DNA of 64,000 nt from Rhizobium hidalgonense (lineage in GTDB: Bacteria > Pseudomonadota > Alphaproteobacteria > Rhizobiales > Rhizobiaceae), in the NCBI RefSeq assembly GCF_002914525.1, contig NZ_LODW01000042.1, positions 117,367-181,366 on the forward strand, in the 5' to 3' direction. A program made the position numbers and the translations under genes. The stretch's first letter is position 1, and each line of letters starts with the position of its first letter. Positions 25,887 through 35,969 of the stretch are shown here, piece by piece. The notes below the pieces were generated by a model that worked only from the letters and a program-made list of their open reading frames with translations, was not told the origin of the DNA and did not search any database.

Positions 25887-28800
25887 TCAGGTGAAGTAGC
25901 TCTGCAGCGGCCGCACTTCGAGATTGCCCGCCTTCAGCGCCTTGATCGCCTGGGCGGCGGCTTCGGCGCCGGCCATCGTCGTGTAGTAGGGCACCTTCTG
26001 CATCAGCGTGGCGCGGCGCAGCGACTTCGAATCCGAGATCGCCTTGTTGCCGTCGGTGGTGTTGATGACGAGCTGGACCTGGCGGTTGCGGATCGCGTCC
26101 TCGATATGCGGACGGCCTTCCAGCACCTTGTTGATCTTGGTGGCGGTGATGCCGTTTTCGCCGAGGAAGCGGGCGGTGCCGCCGGTTGCCAGCACCTTGA
26201 AGCCCTGTTCGACGAGGATGCGGATCGCCGGCAGCACGCGCGACTTGTCTTCATCGCGTACGGAGACGAAGACCGTGCCGTCACGCGGCAGCTCAACGCC
26301 AGCGCCGAGCTGTGATTTGGCGAAGGCCAGGGCGAAATCGGTATCGAGGCCGATGACTTCGCCGGTCGAGCGCATTTCCGGGCCAAGCAGCGTGTCGACG
26401 CCGGGGAAGCGGGCGAAGGGGAAGACCGCTTCCTTGACGGCGATGTGCTTCAGCCGGCGCGGATCGGGCTTTTCACCATAGGCGGCGAAGGTCGCATCGA
26501 GCTTCTCGCCGGCCATCACCCGGGCGGCGATCTTGGCGATCGGCGCGCCGATGGTCTTGGCGACGAAGGGCACGGTGCGCGAGGCGCGCGGATTGACTTC
26601 GAGAACGTAGACGGTGCCATCCTTGATGGCGAACTGGACGTTCATCAGGCCGCCGACATTGAGCGCCTTGGCCATTGCCTTTGCCTGGCGCTCCAACTCG
26701 TCGAGCAGTTCGACGGGCAGCGAGCGCGGCGGCAGCGAGCAGGCGCTATCGCCGGAATGGATGCCGGCTTCCTCGATATGTTCCATGATGCCGGCGACAT
26801 AGACGTCGGTGCCGTCGGAGAGGCAGTCGACGTCGACTTCGATGGCATGGCTGAGGTAGCTGTCGAAGAGCAGCGGGTTCTTGCCGAGCAGGGTGTTGAT
26901 CTGGCCGGTCTTGTCGTTGGGATAACGCTGCTTGATGTCCTCCGGCACCAGTTCCGGAACTGTGTCGAGCAGGTAGGTCTGCAACTGGCCTTCCGAATGC
27001 AGGATCTGCATGGCGCGGCCGCCGAGCACGTATGAGGGACGCACGACCAGCGGGAAGCCGATTTCCGCGGCGACCAGGCGGGCCTGCTCGACCGAATAGG
27101 CGATGCCGTTGTTCGGCTGGTTGAGATCGAGCTTCATCAACAGCTTCTGGAAGCGGTCGCGATCTTCGGCGAGATCGATCATATCGGGCGCGGTGCCGAG
27201 GATCGGAATGCCGTTCTTTTCGAGCGCCTCGGCGAGCTTCAGCGGCGTCTGTCCGCCGAACTGGACGATGACGCCGACGACTTCGCCCTTTTCCTGCTCA
27301 GCGCGGAGGATCTCGATCACGTCTTCGGCCGTCAGCGGCTCGAAGTAGAGGCGGTCTGATGTGTCGTAATCGGTCGAGACGGTTTCCGGATTGCAGTTGA
27401 TCATGATCGCTTCATAACCAGCATCCTTCAGGGCGAAGGCGGCATGGCAGCAGCAATAATCGAACTCGATGCCCTGGCCGATGCGGTTCGGGCCGCCGCC
27501 GAGGATGACGACCTTCTTGCGGTCGGACACTTCGGCCTCGGAGCGGGCAGCGCCGACGAAGGGCGTCTCATAGGTCGAATACATGTAGGCGGTCGGCGAG
27601 GCGAATTCGGCAGCACAAGTATCGATCCGCTTGAAGACCGGGCGGACGTTCAGGCTGTTACGGAATTCGGCGACCTGCTTGGGGCGCTTGCCGGTCAGCG
27701 TCGCCAGGCGGGCGTCGGAAAAGCCCATAGCCTTTAGCATCCGCAGGTTGGCGGCATCTTCAGGCAGGCCGTGCTCGCGGATGCGGGCTTCAGTGTCGAT
27801 AATGTTCTTGAGCTCAGCGATGAACCACGGATCGATCTTGCAGCCCTCATGCACCTCTTCGATGCTGAGGCCCATGCGCAGTGCCTGGGCGACCATGCGC
27901 AGGCGATCCGGCGTCGGCGTGCCGATGGCGGCGCGGATGGCGTTGTGGCTGGATTCGCCTTCCTCGGAGTCGGGGATCTCGATCTCGTCGAGGCCGGTCA
28001 GGCCGGTTTCGAGGCCGCGCAGCGCCTTTTGCAGCGATTCGGCGAAGGTGCGGCCGATCGCCATGACTTCGCCGACGGATTTCATTGCTGTCGTCAGCAC
28101 CGGCGAGGCGCCGGGGAATTTCTCGAAGGCGAAACGCGGGATCTTGGTGACGACATAGTCGATCGACGGTTCGAAGGAGGCCGGCGTGGCGCCGCCGGTA
28201 ATGTCGTTGTCCAATTCGTCGAGCGTATAACCGATGGCGAGCTTGGCGGCGATCTTGGCGATCGGGAAGCCGGTGGCCTTTGAGGCCAGCGCCGACGAAC
28301 GCGACACACGCGGGTTCATTTCGATGACGACGAGACGGCCGTCTTTCGGATTGACGGCGAACTGGACGTTCGAGCCGCCGGTCTCCACCCCGATCTCGCG
28401 CAGCACCGCGATCGAGGCGTTGCGCATGATCTGGTATTCCTTGTCGGTCAGCGTCAGCGCCGGGGCGACGGTGATCGAATCGCCGGTGTGGACGCCCATC
28501 GGGTCGATGTTTTCGATCGAGCAGATGATGATGCAGTTGTCCGCCTTGTCGCGGACCACCTCCATCTCATACTCCTTCCAGCCGAGCACCGATTCTTCGA
28601 TCAGCACTTCGGTGGTCGGCGACGCGTCGAGGCCGCCGCCGACGATCTCGAAGAATTCCGAGCGGTTGTAGGCAATGCCGCCGCCGGTGCCGCCGAGGGT
28701 GAAGGAGGGGCGGATGATGGCGGGCAGGCCGACATGGTCGAGCGCCTGGGCGGCGATCGCCACGGCATGGTTCATGTAGCGCTGCTTGCGGTCGCTCTCG

Positions 28801-29375
28801 CCGAGGTTCCACTGGTTTTCCAGCTCGTCGAGCGCCTTGTCGAGGTCGGATCCGGAGAGGCTTTCGCGCAACTTGTTGCGCTCGGCCTCGTGCGTCTTGC
28901 GATCGAGGTCCTTGATGTCGGTGGCGTTCGCCAGCATCGAGCGCGGCGTTTCCAGCCCGATGCGGACCATCGCCTCGCGAAACAGCGCCCGGTCCTCGGC
29001 CATGTCGATGGCGGCAGGTTTGGCGCCGATCATCTCGACATTGTAGCGGTCGAGCACGCCCATGCGCTTCAGGGAGAGGGCGGTATTCAAAGCCGTCTGG
29101 CCGCCCATAGTCGGCAGCAGCGCGTCCGGGCGCTCCTTGGCGATGATCTTGGCGACGACCTCAGGGGTGATCGGCTCCACATAGGTGGCGTCGGCGAGGC
29201 CCGGGTCGGTCATGATCGTTGCCGGGTTGGAATTGACGAGGATGACGCGGTAGCCTTCCTCCTTCAGCGCCTTGCAGGCCTGGGTGCCGGAATAATCGAA
29301 CTCGCAAGCCTGGCCAATGACGATCGGTCCCGCGCCGATGATGAGGATCGATTTGATGTCTTGGCGCTTCGGCAT
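25887..29375 (-). CDS. carB: Carbamoyl-phosphate synthase large subunit
   Basis: 1162 residues from the ATG at 29375 ([17 protein letters not shown]), preceded by GGAAG; an upstream in-frame start adds 13 atypical residues. Two homologous ATP-grasp halves are visible (carboxyphosphate half near residues 130-340; carbamate half near 680-890) and a C-terminal MGS-like allosteric domain (about 1010-1150). With CarA it makes carbamoyl phosphate for arginine and pyrimidine synthesis. carA is not adjacent: it lies about 6.5 kb away on the same strand. Confidence 0.97.
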   Translation of the reverse strand: MPKRQDIKSILIIGAGPIVIGQACEFDYSGTQACKALKEEGYRVILVNSNPATIMTDPGLADATYVEPITPEVVAKIIAKERPDALLPTMGGQTALNTALSLKRMGVLDRYNVEMIGAKPAAIDMAEDRALFREAMVRIGLETPRSMLANATDIKDLDRKTHEAERNKLRESLSGSDLDKALDELENQWNLGESDRKQRYMNHAVAIAAQALDHVGLPAIIRPSFTLGGTGGGIAYNRSEFFEIVGGGLDASPTTEVLIEESVLGWKEYEMEVVRDKADNCIIICSIENIDPMGVHTGDSITVAPALTLTDKEYQIMRNASIAVLREIGVETGGSNVQFAVNPKDGRLVVIEMNPRVSRSSALASKATGFPIAKIAAKLAIGYTLDELDNDITGGATPASFEPSIDYVVTKIPRFAFEKFPGASPVLTTAMKSVGEVMAIGRTFAESLQKALRGLETGLTGLDEIEIPDSEEGESSHNAIRAAIGTPTPDRLRMVAQALRMGLSIEEVHEGCKIDPWFIAELKNIIDTEARIREHGLPEDAANLRMLKAMGFSDARLATLTGKRPKQVAEFRNSLNVRPVFKRIDTCAAEFASPTAYMYSTYETPFVGAARSEAEVSDRKKVVILGGGPNRIGQGIEFDYCCCHAAFALKDAGYEAIMINCNPETVSTDYDTSDRLYFEPLTAEDVIEILRAEQEKGEVVGVIVQFGGQTPLKLAEALEKNGIPILGTAPDMIDLAEDRDRFQKLLMKLDLNQPNNGIAYSVEQARLVAAEIGFPLVVRPSYVLGGRAMQILHSEGQLQTYLLDTVPELVPEDIKQRYPNDKTGQINTLLGKNPLLFDSYLSHAIEVDVDCLSDGTDVYVAGIMEHIEEAGIHSGDSACSLPPRSLPVELLDELERQAKAMAKALNVGGLMNVQFAIKDGTVYVLEVNPRASRTVPFVAKTIGAPIAKIAARVMAGEKLDATFAAYGEKPDPRRLKHIAVKEAVFPFARFPGVDTLLGPEMRSTGEVIGLDTDFALAFAKSQLGAGVELPRDGTVFVSVRDEDKSRVLPAIRILVEQGFKVLATGGTARFLGENGITATKINKVLEGRPHIEDAIRNRQVQLVINTTDGNKAISDSKSLRRATLMQKVPYYTTMAGAEAAAQAIKALKAGNLEVRPLQSYFT

Positions 29376-29764
29376 GAGTGCTTCCGTTTTCTGGCTGCGC
29401 AGAAAGCCGGCCAAGGTGGGGAGATCACCGGGTCGGGTCGCGCGTGCTGGGTCTTTTCAGGCTAGAAGCGGCTTATAGGCAAATGTATTTGCAAACGGAA
29501 CCCCATAAATCGCGGAATCGACAGGAATCCAACATACCGCGGCAGGCTATTTTCCGTCAGGCCCGATCAGCACCCGCATTTTGCTGCCACGCGCCGGATT
29601 GGCGATGGCGGCCTTGGCGCCGAATGATGAAGGTGCGGTCGGTCTTGGTCTTTACCCGGCAAACCATTTTTGGGCTCTTGCTACGACCAGCGCTGTTCGC
29701 GATTTACGCCCACTTTACAAGCTGATAGTCGATGCTCTGGGTGTAAGGTGCTGGGGGGCGCAAG
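29376..29764. other. Intergenic region upstream of carB, no gene seen
   Basis: 389 bp between carB and the hypothetical gene at 29765. I see no convincing ORF, repeat or regulatory motif; it must hold the carB promoter and leader. Confidence 0.5.
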
Positions 29765-30064
29765 GTGTCATATTCACAGGAAATCGATAAGCTTTTGATC
29801 GCCATCGCCGCACAGGGAGGTCGCGTGACCGGTGTTGGCCTTGCAGAAGATGATGTAGTCAAAGCGGCGGAAGATCTCGGCTTGGTCGATGTTGCTATCG
29901 GTGATGCGTGGACCCTTGTCGATACCGTGTCGCTCGCGCCTCAACAGCGATTGAAAATGGGTCTGCCCCCGGTCATTCGGAAACCCTCCGTACTGGCGTC
30001 GGCGGCAAACGCGATCATGTTGACAGTGAGCAAAGCCTTCGGAAAACACAGCCGGCAACGCTGA
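29765..30064 (+). CDS. Hypothetical protein, possible winged-helix
   Basis: 99 residues from a GTG at 29765, after a G-rich stretch that could be a ribosome site. The sequence has a regular helix pattern (EIDKLLIAIAAQGG, AEDDVVKAAEDLGL) followed by a basic C-terminus, loosely like a small winged helix. Codon use in this frame fits the region, but I do not recognise a family, and the start codon is uncertain. Confidence 0.45.
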   Translation: MSYSQEIDKLLIAIAAQGGRVTGVGLAEDDVVKAAEDLGLVDVAIGDAWTLVDTVSLAPQQRLKMGLPPVIRKPSVLASAANAIMLTVSKAFGKHSRQR

Positions 30065-30396
30065 ATCCTGCATTCGCAGTTGATGATAACGTGGCGACAG
30101 GCTTAGGCCGCAAATCCCGCCGTCGCGAGCCAGGGGCATTCTGCCGGCAGGGATGAAGGCCAGCGCCTCTGGTTATTGGGGCACACCCAACCGTCGCTCT
30201 GTCCGGCACCTCGCGCGACAATGCCGAGATCAGGCGTCGCGTCCAGCGTGTCGTTTCGCCGTGAAAGGCGCTGCAACGGTCCATGGTGCTCGCGCGGCAG
30301 GGGGCCGATTGTCCGATGAAGTCGCTGGAATTCCGCCCGTCGACGGATATATAGATTCCTAAAGTGCAAGCACAGGCATTGCCGGGGAGAACGAAG
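30065..30396. other. Intergenic region, no gene seen
   Basis: About 330 bp between the hypothetical gene and the metallopeptidase. A 69-codon frame at 30153 lacks coding character. No motif recognised. Confidence 0.45.
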
Positions 30397-31317
30397 ATGG
30401 AATGGAGAGGCCGGCGTCAGTCCGACAATGTCGAGGATCGCCGCGGCGATCCCACAGGCGGCGGTTTCGGCCGCGGCGGTGGCTTCAACTTTCCTTCGGG
30501 CGGCGGCGTTCGCCGCGCCGGCGGCGGCTTGAGCATCGGCACGATCATCTTCCTTGTCGTCATCTATTTCATCTTCAAGATGATGGGCGTCGATCTGCTG
30601 CAGGTCCTCGAAGGCGGCGGCATGACGAGCGGCCCCGGCTACGAGCAGAGCCAGTCCGAAGGCACGCGCACACCGGCCAATGACGAGATGACCGCCTTCA
30701 TGCGCACGGTGCTTGCCGAGACCGAGGATACCTGGCAGGGCATCTTCCAGGCGCAGGGCCGGACTTACGAAGAGCCGCGCCTCGTGCTGTTTTCTGGCTC
30801 GACGGCATCGGCCTGCGGCTCGGCGTCGGCGGCCACTGGGCCATTTTACTGCCCCGGCGACCACAAGCTCTATCTCGACACCCAATTCTTCCAGGAACTT
30901 TCCAACCGGTTCGGCGCCTCGGGTGATTTCGCCGAGGCCTATGTCGTCGCCCACGAGGTCGGTCATCACGTGCAGAACCTGCTCGGCATCCTGCCGAAGT
31001 TCAACCAGGCCCGCCAGCGCATGAGCGAGGAAGAGGCCAACAAGATGTCTGTGCGGGTCGAGCTGCAGGCCGATTGCTTCGCCGGCATCTGGGGCAAGTA
31101 TACCCAGCAGAAAGGTATCCTGGAGGCCGGCGACCTAGAGGAGGCGCTGAACGCCGCCCAGCAGATCGGCGATGATACGCTGCAGAAGCGCTCGCAGGGC
31201 TACGTGGTCCCTGAGAGTTTCAATCACGGGACCTCCCAACAGCGCGTCAGATGGTTCAAGCGCGGGTTCGACAGCGGACAGTTGTCGGCTTGCGATACGT
31301 TTTCGGGGCCGGTTTGA
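30397..31317 (+). CDS. Neutral zinc metallopeptidase family (YpfJ-like) membrane-anchored protein
   Basis: 306 residues from the ATG at 30397, preceded by GGGGAGAACG; the frame opens at a GTG at 30364 without a good ribosome site. N-terminal MEWRGRRQSDNVEDRRG is the family signature, then a Gly-rich stretch and one transmembrane helix (IGTIIFLVVIYFIFKMM). The zinc site is H186-E-V-G-H190 (AHEVGHHVQ), with a later ELQADCFAGIWG Glu/Asp. The catalytic part probably faces the periplasm. Physiological substrate unknown. Confidence 0.9.
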   Translation: MEWRGRRQSDNVEDRRGDPTGGGFGRGGGFNFPSGGGVRRAGGGLSIGTIIFLVVIYFIFKMMGVDLLQVLEGGGMTSGPGYEQSQSEGTRTPANDEMTAFMRTVLAETEDTWQGIFQAQGRTYEEPRLVLFSGSTASACGSASAATGPFYCPGDHKLYLDTQFFQELSNRFGASGDFAEAYVVAHEVGHHVQNLLGILPKFNQARQRMSEEEANKMSVRVELQADCFAGIWGKYTQQKGILEAGDLEEALNAAQQIGDDTLQKRSQGYVVPESFNHGTSQQRVRWFKRGFDSGQLSACDTFSGPV

Positions 31318-31358
31318 GGGGCTGCACGGCAGAACGTTTCGGCCCCTTTGACCCAACT

Positions 31359-32351
31359 TTATTTCTCACTATCCATATGCTGCAGCATATGCTCGGGATA
31401 ACGTCCGCCGGCGGCTGCGTCCTTCGGCACGGCACGTTCGATGGCGGCGAAGTCCTCCGGCGACAGGTCGACCGCGCGTGAGCCGAGCGCCTCGGTCAAC
31501 CGGTCGCGGCGGCGGGCGCCGATGATCGGGACGATATCCCCGCCCTTGGCAGCGACCCAGGCGATGGCGATCTGGGCGACCGAGGCACTTTTTGCCACGG
31601 CAATTTCGCGCAGCTTTTCCACCAGAGCGAGGTTCTGATCGACATTGCCTTCCTGGAAGCGGGGGCTGTGGGCACGGAAGTCGCCGGCCGCGGCCTGGCC
31701 CTTTTGCCAGTGGCCGCTGATCAGGCCACGCGAGAGCACGCCGTAAGCGGTGATCGAGATGCCGAGTTCGCGTGTCGCAGGCAGGATCTTCTCTTCGATG
31801 CCGCGCGAGATCAGCGAATACTCGATCTGGAGGTCGACGATCGGGGCGACCGCTGCGGCGCGGCGGATGGTGTCTGCGCCGACCTCGGACAGGCCGATAT
31901 GCCTGACATAGCCTGCCTTTACCATGTCGGCGATGGTGCCGACCGTGTCCTCGATCGGCACGTTCGGATCGAGGCGGGCCGGGCGGTAGATATCGATATA
32001 GGCGACGCCGAGGCGCTGCAGCGTATAAGCGAGGAAGTTCTTCACCGTGGCTGGACGGGCATCGACGCCGCTCCAGCCGCCGGCGGGATCGCGGAGGGCG
32101 CCGAACTTGACGCTGATGACGGCATCCTCGCGCTTGAGGCCCTTCAAGGCCTCGCCGATCAGCATCTCGTTATGGCCCATGCCGTAGAAATCGCCGGTAT
32201 CGAGCAGGTTGATGCCGGCACCGAGCGTGGCATGGATGGTCGCGATGCTTTCGGCGCGGTCGGAGGGGCCGTACATGCCAGACATGCCCATGCAGCCGAG
32301 GCCGATGGCCGAGACTTCGGGTCCGGTCTTTCCCAAACGATAGGTCTGCAT
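31359..32351 (-). CDS. Aldo/keto reductase
   Basis: 330-residue (beta/alpha)8 NADPH-dependent oxidoreductase. Catalytic Asp/Tyr region INLLDTGDFYGMGHNE, the Lys strand (ISVKFGALRDP) and the C-terminal cofactor segment are present; length fits the YccK/AKR12-13 type. Single gene divergent from the MFS gene at 32717. Substrate not predictable. Confidence 0.92.
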   Translation of the reverse strand: MQTYRLGKTGPEVSAIGLGCMGMSGMYGPSDRAESIATIHATLGAGINLLDTGDFYGMGHNEMLIGEALKGLKREDAVISVKFGALRDPAGGWSGVDARPATVKNFLAYTLQRLGVAYIDIYRPARLDPNVPIEDTVGTIADMVKAGYVRHIGLSEVGADTIRRAAAVAPIVDLQIEYSLISRGIEEKILPATRELGISITAYGVLSRGLISGHWQKGQAAAGDFRAHSPRFQEGNVDQNLALVEKLREIAVAKSASVAQIAIAWVAAKGGDIVPIIGARRRDRLTEALGSRAVDLSPEDFAAIERAVPKDAAAGGRYPEHMLQHMDSEK

Positions 32352-32716
32352 TGTCTTCTCCTTCGTCCGCGCGGCGCGCCCCCGAGCGGCGCTGCCAATG
32401 TCGTTCTACCGCTTTCGCATCTCGCCGATAATCGGACGGCATCGAACAGGCTGTGCGGGGAAATACACAATGAGCGATCTTGCCTCAGTGATCTGGATGC
32501 CGTCGCGGCAATTGCAAGGTGACGTGCGGCATGGCGATCGCTGGGCTCGATCTGCTGAGGAGCGCTCCCTGCGGTTGAGGTCTTGCGTAAATTTCCCGTA
32601 CAGCAGCATCAAAAACTTTGAAATGTTCACGGATTGTTTCGGTCTCTTTTCTGAGCTATGTCACTTTCTCGGCGACGAGATCGTCTTTTCAGAACCAACC
32701 GCTGTAGAGATGCCTC
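32352..32716. other. Divergent intergenic region, no gene seen
   Basis: 365 bp between the divergent reductase and MFS genes, containing both promoters. Open frames here do not look coding and no clear operator was found. Confidence 0.5.
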
Positions 32717-33961
32717 ATGCTTGACCCTAAATTCGTCCGTCGTGGCCTCTTCCTGGTCTTCATCATCCTCTTCCTCGACATTATCGGCATCGCCATCATC
32801 ATGCCGGTGCTGCCGGCCTATCTGGAGCAGCTGACCGGCGGCGGCATCAGCGATGCGGCGATCGATGGCGGCTGGCTGATGCTCGTCTATGCCGGCATGC
32901 AGTTCCTGTTTGCGCCGCTGCTCGGGAACCTCTCCGATCGGTTTGGCCGCCGGCCGATCCTTCTGCTGTCGGTACTGACCTTTGCGATCGACAATTTCAT
33001 CTGCGGCATCGCCACCAGCTTCTGGATGCTGTTCGTCGGCCGCGTACTAGCCGGCATCAGCGGCGGCAGCTTCGCCACCTGCTCGGCCTATATCGCCGAT
33101 ATCAGCACCGAGGAGAACCGGGCGAAGAATTTCGGTCTGATCGGTATCGCCTTCGGCGTCGGCTTCACCATCGGTCCCGTCATCGGCGGTGTCCTTGGCG
33201 AATTCGGCCCGCGTGTGCCGTTCCTCGGCGCGGCAGCACTCTCGCTTGTCAATTTCATCGCCGCCTGCTTCCTGCTGCCGGAAACGCTGGAGGCGAAGAA
33301 CCGCCGCCGCTTCGAGTGGAAGCGCGCCAATCCGCTCGGCGCGCTGCGGCAGATGCGCCATTATCCCGGCATCGGCTGGGTCAGCCTTGTCATGTTCCTG
33401 TTCTTCCTGGCCCATGCCGTCTATCCCTCGGTCTGGTCGTTCGTCTCGACCTATCGCTACGGCTGGAGCGAGGGGCAGATCGGCCTGTCGCTCGGCATTT
33501 ACGGCATCGGCGCGGCGCTGGTGATGGGACTGGTATTGCCGCGTGTCGTGCCTCTGCTCGGCGAATGGAAGACAGCGCTTCTCGGCCTCTGTTTTTCGGC
33601 GGCAGGGCTGACCGGCTATGCCTTCGCCTGGGAGGGCTGGGTGGTCTATGTGGTGATCGTTGCGACAGTGATGGAAAACGTTGCCGATCCGCCGCTGCGC
33701 AGCATCGCCGCCGGCAAGGTGCCACCCTCGGCGCAGGGCGAGCTGCAAGGCGCGCTGACCAGCCTCAGCAGCATCACGACCATAGTCGGGCCGCTGATCT
33801 TCACGCAGTTGTTCAGCTATTTCACCCGGCCGGAGGCGCCGGTCACCTTTGCCGGCGCGCCCTATCTGACCGCCGCTTTGTTCATCCTGGTGGCCGCCGG
33901 CGTGTTCCTCGTGCGGGTCCGGGTCCGTCAGCCGGCCGAGGCGCTGGAAGCCGCGGAGTGA
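32717..33961 (+). CDS. Tetracycline-resistance-type MFS efflux transporter
   Basis: 414 residues, 12 transmembrane segments. LFLDIIGIAIIMPVLPAYL and the motif-A loop GNLSDRFGRRPILL are of the TetA(DHA1) type, and motif C GPVIGGVLGEFG is present. Export by proton antiport is expected; chromosomal homologues usually have unknown substrates and this need not confer tetracycline resistance. Confidence 0.88.
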   Translation: MLDPKFVRRGLFLVFIILFLDIIGIAIIMPVLPAYLEQLTGGGISDAAIDGGWLMLVYAGMQFLFAPLLGNLSDRFGRRPILLLSVLTFAIDNFICGIATSFWMLFVGRVLAGISGGSFATCSAYIADISTEENRAKNFGLIGIAFGVGFTIGPVIGGVLGEFGPRVPFLGAAALSLVNFIAACFLLPETLEAKNRRRFEWKRANPLGALRQMRHYPGIGWVSLVMFLFFLAHAVYPSVWSFVSTYRYGWSEGQIGLSLGIYGIGAALVMGLVLPRVVPLLGEWKTALLGLCFSAAGLTGYAFAWEGWVVYVVIVATVMENVADPPLRSIAAGKVPPSAQGELQGALTSLSSITTIVGPLIFTQLFSYFTRPEAPVTFAGAPYLTAALFILVAAGVFLVRVRVRQPAEALEAAE

Positions 33962-33981
33962 TCGATCAGGAATGCTGATGT

Positions 33982-34059
33982 GATGATGAATTTTTCATCA
34001 TCTGCCTGTTTTGGGGTAGTTCTTCGCCGGGCTTTGATCTAAGCCCGGCATGATATTTT
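33982..34059 (+). terminator. Two hairpins after the MFS gene; the second is a likely terminator
   Basis: A 9-bp perfect repeat GATGATGAA-ttt-TTCATCATC at 33982-34002 is followed by a second, GCCGGGCTT-N6-AAGCCCGGC at 34026-34049, which leads into ATGATATTTT. The second has the shape of an intrinsic terminator; the first's role is unknown. Confidence 0.5.
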
Positions 34060-34103
34060 GCCGCGAGCTGCGGCGATGCGATTTCAATCACAGGACTAGT
34101 GTC

Positions 34104-35507
34104 ATGGACACGCCGATCGACGCGCGCAGGCTTGCGCCGAAAACCGATAATCGTTGGGGCGCACATTTCCGTGCCACGCTGGCGCTCGGCATTCCGCTGA
34201 TCGGCGCGCAGCTCGCCCAGCTCGGTATCAACACCACCGACGTGATGATCGTCGGCCGCCTCGGCGCCGAACATCTGGCGGCGATGGTGCTGTCGGCCCA
34301 GTTCCTGTTCACGATCCTGATCTTCGGCTCGGGTTTTGCCATCGCCGTCATTCCGATGGTGGCGCAGGCCTATGGCCGCGGTGACGTCGTCTCCGCGCGC
34401 CGGGCGCTGCGCATGGGTCTGTGGGTGGTGATTGCCTACTGGCTCATCATGCAGCCGGCCTTCTTCAATTCGGAGCAGATCCTTCTCTTCGCGCAGCAGA
34501 AGCCGGAGGTCGCCAGGCTCGCCCACGGCTACATCAGGATCGGCCAGTTCGGCGTGCTGCCGGCCCTGCTTTTCAACGTCATGCGCGCGCTGGTCAGCGC
34601 CATCGGCAAGGCGGGCATCATCCTCAACGTCACCATTGCCACGCTGGCGCTGAACGCGATCTTCGCCTATGCCCTGGTGCTCGGCCATTTCGGCTTTCCT
34701 GCGATGGGGCTGGAGGGCGCGGCGATCGTTTCGGTCGTCGTGCAGACGGCCGGCTTCCTCTTCATCCTCGCTTTCGTTCAGGGGCGGGAGGAGACACGGC
34801 GCTACGAGATCTTCGTGCGGTTCTGGAAGCCCGACTGGCATGCGCTGCTGGAGGTCATCCGGCTCGGTTTTCCGATCAGCGTCACCATCCTTGCCGAGGT
34901 CAGCCTGTTCACGGTGGCCTCGCTGCTGATGGGCTATATTGGCACCATCGAGCTTGCCGCCCACGGCATTGCCCTGCAATGGGCCTCGATCGCCTTCATG
35001 ATCCCGCTCGGCCTCAGCCAAGCGGCGACGGTGCGCGTCGGCGTTGCCCATGGGCAGGGCGATTATGATGGTCTGGTGCGGGCTTCGCTCATGGTGCTCA
35101 TCCTTGCCTGCGCCATTTCGGCGGTGGGCTCGGTGCTCTTTGCTACCATGCCGCAATTCCTCGGCAGCTGGTTCCTCGACGTCAACTCGCCGGAGGCGCC
35201 CGCGGTGCTTGCCTATGCCGGACCGCTGATCGTCGTTGCCGGGCTTTTCCAGCTCGTCGACGGGTTGCAGGTCGTCGCCAACGGATTGCTGCGCGGCCTC
35301 AAGGACGCACGTGTGCCGATGATCATGGCGTTGATTGCTTATTGGCCGATCGGCTTCTTCCTTGCCTGGGCCTTTGCCTTCCCGCTGGGCTTCGGCGGCA
35401 TCGGCATCTGGTTCGGGTTCCTCGTCGGACTGGCGGCGGCGGCCGTCATGCTCTGCTGGCGGTTCTATCTTCTGCTTCGTCGGGAAGGAGCGATGGCCGG
35501 CGCCTGA
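34104..35507 (+). CDS. MATE family multidrug efflux protein (NorM-like)
   Basis: 467 residues from the ATG at 34104; an upstream in-frame start adds 18 non-homologous residues. Twelve transmembrane segments in two pseudo-symmetric halves (ALGIPLIGAQLAQLGINTTD and VIRLGFPISVTILAEVSLF). Cation-driven exporter of cationic drugs or plant-derived compounds. No regulator is adjacent. Confidence 0.9.
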   Translation: MDTPIDARRLAPKTDNRWGAHFRATLALGIPLIGAQLAQLGINTTDVMIVGRLGAEHLAAMVLSAQFLFTILIFGSGFAIAVIPMVAQAYGRGDVVSARRALRMGLWVVIAYWLIMQPAFFNSEQILLFAQQKPEVARLAHGYIRIGQFGVLPALLFNVMRALVSAIGKAGIILNVTIATLALNAIFAYALVLGHFGFPAMGLEGAAIVSVVVQTAGFLFILAFVQGREETRRYEIFVRFWKPDWHALLEVIRLGFPISVTILAEVSLFTVASLLMGYIGTIELAAHGIALQWASIAFMIPLGLSQAATVRVGVAHGQGDYDGLVRASLMVLILACAISAVGSVLFATMPQFLGSWFLDVNSPEAPAVLAYAGPLIVVAGLFQLVDGLQVVANGLLRGLKDARVPMIMALIAYWPIGFFLAWAFAFPLGFGGIGIWFGFLVGLAAAAVMLCWRFYLLLRREGAMAGA

Positions 35508-35523
35508 GCCGGCCGTCTTGCCC

Positions 35524-35844
35524 TCAGGCCGAGACAGGTTTGTAGCTGGCGATATCGGCGCGAATGCCGAGACGGCTAAACATTTCCTGCGGATCGAAAT
35601 TGGCAGCCTCGTGGGCAGCCGCGACGGCTACCCGTACGCGCTCGACGACCTCGGCATTTTCCCATTCGGCAATGGTGACGAAATTGAATTCGCCGGGACC
35701 GGCGACCTGCTCCAGCACCCTGTGATCGACGAAACCTTCCTGCGCCTCCAGCAGCTTGTGTGTCATCATCACTTTGACGAGAAATTCCTCACGCGCCGCG
35801 GCCGGCACGACGAACTTATCGACACGAAAGAAGGCTCCGCTCAT
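35524..35844 (-). CDS. Antibiotic biosynthesis monooxygenase-like (ABM) domain protein
   Basis: 106 residues forming a ferredoxin-like barrel: strands FFRVDKFVVPAA and FNFVTIAEWENAEVVERV bracket the HKLLEAQEGFVDHRV region. ABM proteins are small dimeric heme- or quinone-related monooxygenases or stress proteins; the substrate is unknown. Convergent with the MATE gene. Confidence 0.75.
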   Translation of the reverse strand: MSGAFFRVDKFVVPAAAREEFLVKVMMTHKLLEAQEGFVDHRVLEQVAGPGEFNFVTIAEWENAEVVERVRVAVAAAHEAANFDPQEMFSRLGIRADIASYKPVSA

Positions 35845-35920
35845 CCATTTTCTCCTACATGAGATTTGCAGGCAATTCTGTAATTCCTCAAGTTAAGTTG
35901 AGGTCAATAGGCGAAGCACA

Positions 35921-35949
35921 GAAAAAGGCCCGGTTGATGGGGCCTTTTC
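35921..35949 (-). terminator. Rho-independent terminator of carA
   Basis: On the minus strand an AAAAGGCCCC / GGGCCTTTTT hairpin with a 7-nt loop, running into T-rich sequence, 21 bp after the carA stop. Confidence 0.78.
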
Positions 35950-35969
35950 GAAATCGGTATTCCTTAAGA

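Noticed and set aside
31317..31347. Possible terminator after the metallopeptidase gene
   Set aside because: Only a 6-bp stem with a long loop; too weak.
33966..35156. 396-codon minus-strand ORF rich in Arg, His and Asp
   Set aside because: Antisense to the MATE transporter; composition typical of shadow frames.
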